A stretch of DNA of 64,000 nt, taken from NCBI GenBank assembly GCA_934692485.1, contig CAKUTX010000004.1, forward strand, positions 62,001 to 126,000, given 5' to 3'. Position 1 is the stretch's first letter. Each line of letters opens with the position of its first letter. The stretch comes from an uncultured Candidatus Melainabacteria bacterium. Its GTDB lineage: Bacteria > Cyanobacteriota > Vampirovibrionia > Gastranaerophilales > Gastranaerophilaceae. Shown here piece by piece: positions 1 to 9,088 of this stretch. A program made the translations under genes and the position numbers. The notes below the pieces were generated by a model. That model saw only the letters and a list, made by a program, of their open reading frames with translations. It did not search any database and was not told the DNA's origin.

Positions 1-1
1 G

Positions 2-1102
2 GAAGCAAAGGCTAAAGGGGTTGATATAATAAGCTTGGGTATTGGCGACCCTGATTCCCCAACTATACAACCTGTTGTCGATGCAATGCACAAAGCAATT
101 GATAATCCAAAAAACCACGATTACCCTCCATACAACGGAACAGAGGAATTTAGAAAAGGTGCTTGTGATTGGATGAAAAATCGTTTTGGAGTAGAACTTA
201 ATCCTGATACGGAAATGCTTGCGAATATTGGTTCAAAAGAAGCGATTGCTCACGTTTTCTTAGCATTTGTCGATAAAGGTGACTATACTTTAGTTCCTGA
301 TCCAGGATACCCTGTTTATCACAATGCCACAATTTTTGCTGGCGGAACACCTTATGAAATGCCGTTGTTAGAAGAAAACGGATATTTACCTGATTTTGAC
401 AAAATTCCTGCCGATATTGCAAAGAAGTCTAAGTTAATGTTTCTAAATTATCCTAACAACCCTACCAGCGCGGTTGCAGATTTAGATTTCTGGAAAAAAG
501 CTGTTGATTTTTGTAAAAAATATGACATTTTACTATGTTCTGATATGGCTTATTCTGAAATGACTTTTGACGGCTATAAAGCACCATCCGTTTTGCAAGT
601 TGAAGGCGCAAAAGATATTGCAATTGAGTTTTATTCTCACTCAAAATCTTATAACATGACTGGATGGAGAGTCGGATTTGTTTGCGGAAATTCTGAAGCA
701 ATTAAAGCATTGGGAACAATTAAAAATAATATTGACTCAGGAACATTTAAGGCTATTCAAGAAGCTGCAACTGCCGCATTTACCGTTGACGAAAAATACA
801 TTAATGACTTAAACAAAATGTATCAGGAACGTAGAGATGCCGCAGAAGAAGGGTTTAGAGAACTCGGATGGGATATTAAACCATCAAAAGCAACTTTTTA
901 TTTGTGGTTGCCTGTTCCAAAAGGAATGACTTCAGAACAGTTTGTAACTAAAATGTTGGAAGAAGCTTATATTGTTGTTCCACCAGGAAACGGTTACGGG
1001 AAATACGGAGAAGGTTATTTTAGAGTAGCATTAACCAAAGACGTTGAAACAATAAAAAAATGTATTCAAAGAATGAAAGATGCTGGAATAAAATACGAAT
1101 AA
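2..1102 (+). CDS. dapL: LL-diaminopimelate aminotransferase, 5'-truncated by the window edge
   Basis: PLP-dependent class I/II aminotransferase that converts tetrahydrodipicolinate directly to LL-2,6-diaminopimelate in lysine and peptidoglycan synthesis, the route typical of plants, cyanobacteria and chlamydiae. The open frame enters from the left edge, so the true start lies outside; a TTG at 35 is internal. Seen: the GIGDPDSPT substrate-loop motif right at the window start, LNYPNNPTSA, and the PLP-lysine motif SHSKSYNMTGWRVGF. The C-terminal PPGNGYGKYGEGYFR is also typical of DapL. A hairpin follows the stop. Other class I aminotransferases are possible, but the DapL-like motif set makes this call fairly secure. 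Confidence 0.9.
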   Translation, partial: EAKAKGVDIISLGIGDPDSPTIQPVVDAMHKAIDNPKNHDYPPYNGTEEFRKGACDWMKNRFGVELNPDTEMLANIGSKEAIAHVFLAFVDKGDYTLVPDPGYPVYHNATIFAGGTPYEMPLLEENGYLPDFDKIPADIAKKSKLMFLNYPNNPTSAVADLDFWKKAVDFCKKYDILLCSDMAYSEMTFDGYKAPSVLQVEGAKDIAIEFYSHSKSYNMTGWRVGFVCGNSEAIKALGTIKNNIDSGTFKAIQEAATAAFTVDEKYINDLNKMYQERRDAAEEGFRELGWDIKPSKATFYLWLPVPKGMTSEQFVTKMLEEAYIVVPPGNGYGKYGEGYFRVALTKDVETIKKCIQRMKDAGIKYE

Positions 1103-1107
1103 TCAAC

Positions 1108-1135
1108 AAAGGTCAGGTTTTATAATCTGACCTTT
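1108..1135 (+). terminator. probable terminator of dapL
   Basis: Perfect 9-bp inverted repeat AAAGGTCAG/CTGACCTTT just after the dapL stop, but followed by only a short T-rich stretch. It lies 70 bases before the next gene. Confidence 0.55.
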
Positions 1136-1204
1136 CGATTAAATCAATTATATAGATAAATTAATATTCTTGTTACAAAAAGAGTATCGTGGTATAATTT
1201 TTAT

Positions 1205-4200
1205 ATGGAATGTCCAAAATGCGGATTTGAATTAGATGACAAAGCAATGGTTTGCCCTAACTGCAAAAAAGTGCTTAAACTTGCATGCCCGATTTGTAAA
1301 ACGATAAACACTACAAACACCTGCAAATCGTGTGGCTATGTAATTGTTTCAAAATGCCATAATTGTGGAAAAATAAACCAAACTATTAATAAAAAATGTA
1401 AAAAATGTGGGTTTAGCACTGAAAAAAGTGTCGTGATGAATGAATCAAATACTGACGATTTTGTTATGCTTACTATTGATTTTCCAAATATTGACGACAT
1501 GCGGAATTATTTAGGTTCTGCAAAATTATTAAATAAATTTAAGTTAAACTTAGATAAGATTATATTTGACTACACTAAAAAAATAGGTTTGCGACGTCAA
1601 ATCATAGGAAAAACTTACGTAATTCGATTTGATAAAGAATATACTTTTAATTCATCAGCTACAACTGCCGTAAAAGCAGCTATTGATTTGTTAAACAGCA
1701 TAACTGCCATGAACTGCAAGCTTACAATGAAAAAAAATGCAACAGTTCGTTGTAATATGTTTTTATTAAAGCGAAATATTAATGATAATCCCAATAATAT
1801 AAATTCAGGATTTAATATTAGTCTTTTAAATCAATCGATTAATAAACCTGAAGATAAACTCTTAAACACTTTTCAAGTTTTGACAGATGACCATGTTGCA
1901 GATGTTATTGGGGTGGATTACAAATTATCCCCATTAAATTCTGTAATGATAAATGATGAAATGACAATGTTCTATGAAGTCGATTTAAGAGAATTTGTAA
2001 AAATTGAATATCCAGAAGATGAAGATGAGCAAGAAATAAAAATCCCAAATTTCGTTCAAAATATGTTGGTTGAACAAGATAAATTGGATGGTATTGCATT
2101 AAACAATCTTGACGGAAATATAGACCCAGACGCTATTTATGATATTGAAACAATAAATTTTGAAGAAATAAAGTGCGACTTTATTCGAACAGAAAATATT
2201 GACGTAATATACCATTTAATGAATAAATTCCAAACAGTTCCAAAAGGTATTGTTGCAATAAGAACTGCTGAAATGTACAAACCATATACGTTAAAAGTTT
2301 TAAATGCGGCATATGATACAGGAAAGTTTTCTAATATAATATCAATTACTTGTTATGATGAAATGAAATATTCGCCATATTCTTTTTTTAGGGAATTGGT
2401 TTCTTCGATATTTGAATATACTGTTTCTCAAAAAATGTTTAGCCAAAATGATTTTTCAATGTTTTCTTCTTTGGATCCAAACGGGTTGATAAAAGATTTG
2501 ATTACATTAAGTAAAAGAAATTCTGAAAATACAGAAGATACAAGACATATTTATTTTGATATATTCTTAACGTTGTTCCAAAGCTTTCCGAAAACATTAA
2601 TTTTTATTGAAGATTTTGACAAAATTGATTCAAGTTCATATGATGTTCTAAAGTTTTTGTTTGAAGCTTTTGAGCAATTAGATATAAGCTTCTTATTATC
2701 ATATGATAAGGATTTTTCGTTACATAAAGATTGCCATTTCTTACTAAGCAAACCTTATTATACGGAAATAATGCTTAAACCTACATCTTTTGAGAAATTG
2801 ATTGAGGATAATAAAGTTTACTACAGAAATATTTTAAATAATTTTTATTTTCAACGAGTTGCAAAATATTCTTGTGGCAGTAGCCTGTTTATCGACATTG
2901 CAATACAATATTTAATTGAACTTGGGGTTTATGCAGCAGACGACGATAGTATTGAAATGAAAAACCCTAAAACAATAATTATCCCATCCAGCTTGGATAA
3001 ATTGGTTGCGCGTCGGTTAAATCTTTTGCAAGATGAGGTTGATGTGATGAAGTTTTTAACCTCTGTTGTTTTGCTCGGAACTAGAGTTGATATGACAACA
3101 ATTGAAAGCTTAGGGTATGAAAATGTAGAAGGTATAATTGAAAAATTATCTAAAATGGGATTTTTATACAAATATTGCGATTGCATTTATTTCCCTAATT
3201 ACAATTTATTGAGAGATAATTTGTTGAAAACTGTTAGTAAGATTTATTTGAAAGAAGTTGCAGAAGATTTGTTTGATAAAGTTTTCGTAGAAAGTATGCC
3301 AAGTCCTGTAAAAGCGTATTTATATGAATTGTTAGACAATACCGATAAAGCTCGTGAGCAATGGGAAATGCTTGCTGATATAGACTTGTCATTGGGGGAT
3401 TATAGCGCATATTTAAACTGTACTCAGAAAGTTTTGGAAATTTTTGATAAAAATACCGACCCTGAGCAAATTGAGGACTTGGAAGCTTATAAATCACATT
3501 TGTTTGAAAATATTTCTAATAATATGTATGAATATGTTCCCGATAAAACTGCAGATATAGCTGAGGCAACATTAAAGAATTTAGAAAAAACAAAAGATAT
3601 AGACAAAATTATAATGTTGTGTAACAAGATGATAAATGGGGATTTGTATGCAGGAAATTATAGTCACGCATTAGAATTAACCCATAAGGTGTTGTCATTG
3701 CTGCCTCCTTCATCCCTAAATCCTAGTGATAAAAATTTTAATAAATATTTCTTTTTGATGTCTGTTGTTCATATTCAAATTTTATTTAATATAGGAGCTT
3801 TGGCAGATTGTTTGGAAGTCGGTTACAAAGTCTTAAATTTTGTAAATAACTCTACAATTGAAATACTAAAACCTGATTATATGGCAGAAGATGTTTTTAA
3901 AACATTGATAATTGTTTCTGCTGGGTATGCAGTATTGGCAAATGTCTTATTATTAATCGGGAATGCTGAAGAATTCCTTAAAATTCTTCGTTCCGATTTA
4001 GATTGCATACCACAATCTTATGATTTGTTTGTTGCGCTAGAAAAATTATTGCACGGTCAAGATGTTTCTTCAGATTTATCAATAGAGTATTCTGATGACG
4101 ACAGATTTGCCCCTGTTCTATACAATATAATTAATTCATTTGTTTCTTTGAATAACGATTATAATCAATTTGCAGAAAACATTTATAAAGCTAAAATAGC

Positions 4201-4720
4201 TGCAAAAAATAATAAATTACACCAATTAGAATTGTTCTGTGATTTGATGATTGGGTATGCTTATATGGAATTAAATTCTTATAAAAAAGCAGATTCTATA
4301 ATCTATAAAATTATTAAAGAAACGAATAAAAATGGAATGACAACATTACTTTATGTAGCCTGGTTTGTTATGAGTGAACTTCACTTAAAACAAAACAAGT
4401 ATGAAGTTGCTTACGGAATAATAAACAACTCACTAATCCAACTTGAAAAAAATAATACTACAAGCGAATATTTATTAATGTTGTTTAAATATAATATGTA
4501 TAAAGTTATGATGTATCGTAATCAACCGGATAAAGCAGAAATTTGTATTGGGCATGCAAAATATATAGCAAGCAAATATGGAATTAATTTTGAGTTTGAT
4601 ACAAATCCGGAGCACTATATAGTAGAGGAAGAAGATAATACTGACAACGAGATTTCTCTCGAAGATGCCGGGATATTGCTTGAAGGTACAGAAGATAATT
4701 CAGGAAGTGAGGGAGCATGA
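1205..4720 (+). CDS. zinc-ribbon / degenerate cyclase-like / ATPase-like / helical-repeat protein (1171 aa)
   Basis: Large cytosolic protein of unknown function. Residues 1-75 hold six CxxC pairs (CPKC, CPNC, CPIC, CKSC, CHNC, CKKC), enough for three zinc ribbons. Residues about 85-260 resemble a decayed class III nucleotide-cyclase fold, with no catalytic Asp pair recognised. Residues about 340-560 look like the ATPase domain of AAA_16/STAND proteins: a Walker-B-like strand, LIFIEDFDKID, is clear, but where a GxxGxGK[ST] P-loop is expected the sequence reads IVAIRTAEMYKPYTLK. The C-terminal half is helical and TPR-like. The order recalls soluble adenylate-cyclase-type proteins that have lost catalytic residues. 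Its stop overlaps the glgA start (ATGA), so the two are probably co-translated and it may regulate glycogen synthesis; that role is inference. Confidence 0.6.
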   Translation: MECPKCGFELDDKAMVCPNCKKVLKLACPICKTINTTNTCKSCGYVIVSKCHNCGKINQTINKKCKKCGFSTEKSVVMNESNTDDFVMLTIDFPNIDDMRNYLGSAKLLNKFKLNLDKIIFDYTKKIGLRRQIIGKTYVIRFDKEYTFNSSATTAVKAAIDLLNSITAMNCKLTMKKNATVRCNMFLLKRNINDNPNNINSGFNISLLNQSINKPEDKLLNTFQVLTDDHVADVIGVDYKLSPLNSVMINDEMTMFYEVDLREFVKIEYPEDEDEQEIKIPNFVQNMLVEQDKLDGIALNNLDGNIDPDAIYDIETINFEEIKCDFIRTENIDVIYHLMNKFQTVPKGIVAIRTAEMYKPYTLKVLNAAYDTGKFSNIISITCYDEMKYSPYSFFRELVSSIFEYTVSQKMFSQNDFSMFSSLDPNGLIKDLITLSKRNSENTEDTRHIYFDIFLTLFQSFPKTLIFIEDFDKIDSSSYDVLKFLFEAFEQLDISFLLSYDKDFSLHKDCHFLLSKPYYTEIMLKPTSFEKLIEDNKVYYRNILNNFYFQRVAKYSCGSSLFIDIAIQYLIELGVYAADDDSIEMKNPKTIIIPSSLDKLVARRLNLLQDEVDVMKFLTSVVLLGTRVDMTTIESLGYENVEGIIEKLSKMGFLYKYCDCIYFPNYNLLRDNLLKTVSKIYLKEVAEDLFDKVFVESMPSPVKAYLYELLDNTDKAREQWEMLADIDLSLGDYSAYLNCTQKVLEIFDKNTDPEQIEDLEAYKSHLFENISNNMYEYVPDKTADIAEATLKNLEKTKDIDKIIMLCNKMINGDLYAGNYSHALELTHKVLSLLPPSSLNPSDKNFNKYFFLMSVVHIQILFNIGALADCLEVGYKVLNFVNNSTIEILKPDYMAEDVFKTLIIVSAGYAVLANVLLLIGNAEEFLKILRSDLDCIPQSYDLFVALEKLLHGQDVSSDLSIEYSDDDRFAPVLYNIINSFVSLNNDYNQFAENIYKAKIAAKNNKLHQLELFCDLMIGYAYMELNSYKKADSIIYKIIKETNKNGMTTLLYVAWFVMSELHLKQNKYEVAYGIINNSLIQLEKNNTTSEYLLMLFKYNMYKVMMYRNQPDKAEICIGHAKYIASKYGINFEFDTNPEHYIVEEEDNTDNEISLEDAGILLEGTEDNSGSEGA

Positions 4721-6162
4721 AAATATTATTTGCAGCAGCTGAAGTAGCACCTTTTTCAAAAGCTGGAGGGTTGGCTGATGTCGTGGGAAGTTTGCCAAAA
4801 TATATTGAAAAAGATGCTGAAATCGCTATTTTTACACCTTTACACGGTTTGATTGATACTAACAAATGGGGAATAAAAGAACTTGAAAATTCTGAATTGT
4901 GGCTGACTTTTAACGGTATGGGACATAAGTTCAGATTGTTTATGTGTAAATTGCCAAATACAAATATAAACGTATTTTTTATTCATAATGATTGGTATTT
5001 TTCCTGTTTTAAAGATGTTTATCCAAAATGGTTAGACCCGAAATACGAACACGAAAGATATATTGCTTTTTCTCTTGCAACGATGGAATATGCAAAATTA
5101 TTAAATTTTAAAGCAGATGTAATCCATGCAAATGATTGGCATACTGCAATGATACCAGTTTATTTGCATAGCAATTATCGTTTTGATGAATTTTGGAAAA
5201 ATACAAAATGTGTATTTGAAATTCATAATTTAGCTTATCAAGGTGTATGGTTTGAAGATGTTCTTGATTTTGCTAATATGCGAAAAGATATTGTTTACAA
5301 TGAATGGGGAGTTGAGCATTACGGAAAAGTAAATTGGATGAAAGGTGCAATAAATTATTCAGATAAAGTCATTGCGGTTTCACCAACATATTCAAAAGAA
5401 ATTTTGACCGGAGAATACGGAGAAGGAATGGATTACACACTTAGAATGAACCAAAACAAACTTGTTGGAATTCTAAACGGAATTGATTATGACGTGTTTA
5501 ATCCTAAAACAGACAAGTCTATTGTAAAAAAATACGATGTTAAATCCCTTAAAAATAAAGAAGAAAATAAAAAAAGAATATGCGAAGAATTTGGGTTAAA
5601 GTATACTTCTGAACGGCCTTTGTTTGCAATGGTTTCTCGTCTTGTCGGACAAAAAGGTATTGATTTAATAAGACAGTGCCAAGACGAAATTAGGGGATTA
5701 GATGCTGATTTTGTATTTTTAGGCAGTGGAGAAAAAGATTACGAAAACTTACTTATTTGGCTTTCTAATAATTCTTCAAATGTTAGAGCTTATATAGGTT
5801 ATCGAGGAGATTTGGCTAACCAAATTTATGCAGGAAGTGATTTTTATTTAATGCCTTCAAAATTTGAGCCATGCGGACTTAGCCAACTGATAGCAATGAG
5901 ATATGGTTCTTTACCTGTCGTCAGAGCTACTGGCGGACTTGAAGATACTGTAACAGGTTATCCTCTTGATGACTCTAATGGATTTAAGTTCTGGGGATAT
6001 TCCGGATGGGATATGATGCAAGCTATTCGTTGCGCAATAGGTGTATATAATGACAAATTTACATTTAACGCTATGCGAAAATCCGCAATGGAAACAGATT
6101 TTTCTTGGAGAAAAAGTTCTGTTCAATACTTGAATTTGTATAAAGAGTTGGCGCAAAAATAA
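4717..6162 (+). CDS. glgA: glycogen synthase (ADP-glucose type, GT5)
   Basis: Transfers glucose from ADP-glucose to the non-reducing end of alpha-1,4-glucan. The 481-aa length is normal for bacterial GlgA. Seen: the N-terminal nucleotide-sugar loop KAGGL at residues 15-19, HANDWHT, the second-domain start SRLVGQKG, and the catalytic Glu (E384) in FEPCG followed by RATGGLEDTV. The start overlaps the stop of the upstream zinc-ribbon protein by 4 bases. No glgC or glgB is in the window; a phosphorylase homologue and a second GlgA-like protein lie 23 and 49 kb away. Confidence 0.96.
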   Translation: MKILFAAAEVAPFSKAGGLADVVGSLPKYIEKDAEIAIFTPLHGLIDTNKWGIKELENSELWLTFNGMGHKFRLFMCKLPNTNINVFFIHNDWYFSCFKDVYPKWLDPKYEHERYIAFSLATMEYAKLLNFKADVIHANDWHTAMIPVYLHSNYRFDEFWKNTKCVFEIHNLAYQGVWFEDVLDFANMRKDIVYNEWGVEHYGKVNWMKGAINYSDKVIAVSPTYSKEILTGEYGEGMDYTLRMNQNKLVGILNGIDYDVFNPKTDKSIVKKYDVKSLKNKEENKKRICEEFGLKYTSERPLFAMVSRLVGQKGIDLIRQCQDEIRGLDADFVFLGSGEKDYENLLIWLSNNSSNVRAYIGYRGDLANQIYAGSDFYLMPSKFEPCGLSQLIAMRYGSLPVVRATGGLEDTVTGYPLDDSNGFKFWGYSGWDMMQAIRCAIGVYNDKFTFNAMRKSAMETDFSWRKSSVQYLNLYKELAQK

Positions 6163-6214
6163 TTTATAAAACATAATATTTGACATGTTTTTTAATAAAG
6201 GTCAAAATTATAAT

Positions 6215-7087
6215 ATGCAAGAAAAAGCTATTGATTACGTAAAATTACATTTTTCTGTCTTGTTGTCAGGGTTTACTGGACTATTTGCCAAACTTGTTTC
6301 TCTAAATGAGGTTATGATTGTTTGGTACAGAATGCTTTTTGCGCTTTTAATATTCGTTTTAATGCTAATTTGTATGAAAAAACGACCTGTCGAAACGTAT
6401 AAAGACGCATTGAAAATATGTGGTTTAGGTGCAATTTTAGCTTTTCACCTGATATTTTTCTTCGGGAGTATGAAATATGCAACTCTTTCTATCGGTGTTG
6501 TTTGCTATTCGTTAGTTGGATTTTTTACAGTATTGTTGGAACCTCTAATATTAAAAACAAAATTTTCTTTTATTGAGTTAGCATATAGTTTGATTGCTGT
6601 TTTTGGAATAGGTTTGATATTTAACTTTGACACAAGTTACAGATTTGGGATTTTTTTAGGGGTAATTTCGGCTGCGCTCTTTGCTATTTATACATTATTT
6701 AACAAAACAATACAGGTTGGAAAATCTTCTCGAAGCATGTTATTTTACGAGTTATTGGGAGGAACATTAGTAATGGGGTTGTTTTTGCCGATTTATATCC
6801 CTATATCTCATACTACAAAATTGCTTCCTGTCGGATTTGATTGGCTATGGTTATTTTTATTAGCATTTTTCTGTACTGTAATTTTGTATTTGCTTTATAT
6901 TGATGTACTAAAAAAATTGTCTGCATTTACTGTCAGTTTGGCAGGAAATCTAGAACCTGTTTACGGAATATTACTGGCTGTAATTTTCTTGGGCGAAGCA
7001 AAAGATTTCACTTTGTCCTTTTATATTGGAATGATTTTAATCTTCGTATCAGTATTTGCACAATCATTAATAAAACCAAAGTTTTAA
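6215..7087 (+). CDS. EamA/DMT-family inner-membrane transporter
   Basis: Drug/metabolite-transporter superfamily permease with about ten hydrophobic segments arranged as two EamA repeats; substrate unknown (families include amino-acid and metabolite exporters). The second repeat contains the typical end LAGNLEPVYGILLAVIFLGEA. An upstream in-frame ATG at 6185 has no ribosome-binding site; I chose ATG 6215 because an AAAGG lies 5' of it and the protein then begins shortly before the first membrane span. Downstream is convergent typA. Confidence 0.8.
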   Translation: MQEKAIDYVKLHFSVLLSGFTGLFAKLVSLNEVMIVWYRMLFALLIFVLMLICMKKRPVETYKDALKICGLGAILAFHLIFFFGSMKYATLSIGVVCYSLVGFFTVLLEPLILKTKFSFIELAYSLIAVFGIGLIFNFDTSYRFGIFLGVISAALFAIYTLFNKTIQVGKSSRSMLFYELLGGTLVMGLFLPIYIPISHTTKLLPVGFDWLWLFLLAFFCTVILYLLYIDVLKKLSAFTVSLAGNLEPVYGILLAVIFLGEAKDFTLSFYIGMILIFVSVFAQSLIKPKF

Positions 7088-7098
7088 AAACAAAAAAG

Positions 7099-7120
7099 AG
7101 TCCCGTTCATTGACGGGACT
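7099..7120 (-). terminator. Rho-independent terminator of typA
   Basis: Perfect 8-bp stem AGTCCCGT/ACGGGACT with a 6-base loop. Read leftward it is followed by a run of T (the A tract at 7092-7098), so it serves the leftward typA transcript. Confidence 0.85.
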
Positions 7121-7152
7121 GTAACATATATATTTTGGAGTTATTTAGATTT

Positions 7153-8952
7153 TTAGTTATAAATTTTTCTTGTTAAATCAGATTTTCTAATTCTTACATT
7201 TTCCGGAGTAATTTCAACAAGTTCATCATCTCCGATGTACTCCATACATTCTTCCAAAGACATTTCCTTATGGGCTTGCAATGTTACCATTACATCGGCT
7301 GTTGCACTACGCATATTGGTTAATTTCTTTGTCTTACAAATATTAACTACAATATCTTGCGGCTTGTTGCATTCACCAATAATCATTCCTCTATAAACTT
7401 TTGTTTTTGGAGTTACAAAGAAAGTTCCACGGTCTTCATATTGAGCTAATGCATAAGGAATAGCTTCGCCCTGTTCGTGAGCAATAATAGAACCATTTCT
7501 TTGACGAGGAATATCTCCAGCAAATGGTCTGTAGTCTAAGAATGTGTGATACATAATACCTTCACCGCGAGTCATTCTTATAAATTCACTTCTGAACCCG
7601 ATTAAGCCTCTTGCTGGAATATGGAATACCATTGTTGTTCTGCCTTTAGCATTGTTCATCTCTTTCATTTCAGCTTTTCTGCCTGAAAGTCTATCGATAC
7701 AGCTACCTGCGCAACCTTCTGGAACATCAACAATTAAGTTTTCGAATGGTTCACATTTTACACCATCGATAGTTTTGTAAATTACTTCTGGCTTAGAAAC
7801 TTGAAATTCGTAACCTTCACGGCGCATTGTTTCAATTAAAATACCTAAATGAAGTTCACCCCTACCTGAAACTCTGAATACATCAGTAGACTCAGTATCT
7901 TCTACTCGTAAACTTACATTCTTTTCAAGTTCGTCATATAATCTTTTTCTTAATTGACGAGATGTAACAAATTTTCCTTCAGTACCAGCAAACGGACTAT
8001 CATTTACAGAAAAATTCATTTGCAAAGTTGGTTCATCAACCTTAATTAAAGGTAACGGTTGAGGATCATTTAAAGAACAAATACTTTCGCCAATTTGAAT
8101 ATCTGCAAAACCTGCAATACCGACAATGTCACCGGCAAATGCTTCTTCGATTTCTGTTCTTCCTAAATCATGAAATCCGAAAAGTTTTGTTATCTTCCCT
8201 TTTTCTTGGCTTCCATCAGCATGGACAACACAAACTTGTTCTTGAGATTTAACTTTACCATTTTCAATACGTCCTATAACAATTCTTCCTACATATTCGT
8301 TGTAGTCAAGAGTTGTTGCACGGAATTGGAAAGGTTTGTCAGCATCACCTTTTGGAGGTTTAATATTTTCTAAAATACAATCCAAAAGTGGAATCATATC
8401 TTTTCTTTCGTCATCCAAATCTTTAATAGCAAAGCCATTTAAGCTGCTTGCAAAAATGAATGGAAAATCGATTAAATCTTCTCTATCTGTTAATTCTGTA
8501 AACAAGTCAAATACTTTGTCCAAAGCAGTTAATGGTTCTGCAGCAGGTTTGTCGATTTTATTGATTACAACAATAATTCTTAAACCTAATTCCAAAGCTT
8601 TTGAAAGTACAAATCTGGTTTGAGGCATAGGACCTTCTGCTGCGTCAACAATTAACAACGCACCATCTACCATGCCCAAAACACGTTCTACTTCTCCACC
8701 GAAATCTGCGTGACCCGGAGTATCTATTACGTTAATTTTTGTATCTTTGTAATTAATAGATATATTTTTAGAAAGAATTGTAATACCACGTTCTCTTTCC
8801 AAATCATTACTATCAAGAACTCTTTCTTGTACCTGTTGATTTGATCTAAATGCTCCGGCTTGTTTTAACAAGCAATCCACAAGAGTTGTTTTACCGTGGT
8901 CTACGTGAGCAATAATTGCAATATTTCTAATATTTTCGTTATGAGTTGCCAT
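7153..8952 (-). CDS. typA: translational GTPase TypA/BipA
   Basis: Ribosome-binding GTPase of the EF-G family involved in stress adaptation and 50S assembly. At 599 aa it is full length. Seen: G1 AHVDHGKTT at residues 15-23, G2 RERGITI, G3 DTPGH, G4 NKID, then the EF-G-like domains III and V and the BipA-specific C-terminal domain (ARGLIGFRSEFIRMTRG, HEQGEAIPYAL). Monocistronic by appearance, with its own promoter and terminator. Confidence 0.97.
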   Translation of the reverse strand: MATHNENIRNIAIIAHVDHGKTTLVDCLLKQAGAFRSNQQVQERVLDSNDLERERGITILSKNISINYKDTKINVIDTPGHADFGGEVERVLGMVDGALLIVDAAEGPMPQTRFVLSKALELGLRIIVVINKIDKPAAEPLTALDKVFDLFTELTDREDLIDFPFIFASSLNGFAIKDLDDERKDMIPLLDCILENIKPPKGDADKPFQFRATTLDYNEYVGRIVIGRIENGKVKSQEQVCVVHADGSQEKGKITKLFGFHDLGRTEIEEAFAGDIVGIAGFADIQIGESICSLNDPQPLPLIKVDEPTLQMNFSVNDSPFAGTEGKFVTSRQLRKRLYDELEKNVSLRVEDTESTDVFRVSGRGELHLGILIETMRREGYEFQVSKPEVIYKTIDGVKCEPFENLIVDVPEGCAGSCIDRLSGRKAEMKEMNNAKGRTTMVFHIPARGLIGFRSEFIRMTRGEGIMYHTFLDYRPFAGDIPRQRNGSIIAHEQGEAIPYALAQYEDRGTFFVTPKTKVYRGMIIGECNKPQDIVVNICKTKKLTNMRSATADVMVTLQAHKEMSLEECMEYIGDDELVEITPENVRIRKSDLTRKIYN

Positions 8953-9006
8953 ATTTACCTACTATCTATATTCTTTTAGTAACATTAGTGTATTTTTTAC
9001 ACTAGT

Positions 9007-9035
9007 ATTTTATATTACTGATAACTATTTTTCAA
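9007..9035 (-). promoter_or_regulatory. probable sigma-70 promoter of typA with 5' hairpin
   Basis: Leftward TTGAAA (9030-9035), 17-base spacer, TAAAAT (9007-9012). The predicted transcript begins at a small hairpin, TAGTGTA/TACACTA (8986-8992 with 8998-9004), in the typA leader. Confidence 0.55.
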
Positions 9036-9088
9036 GTTAAGATTTTGTAAAAATTTTAAGACACACGCATACAAAAATAAATAATCTA

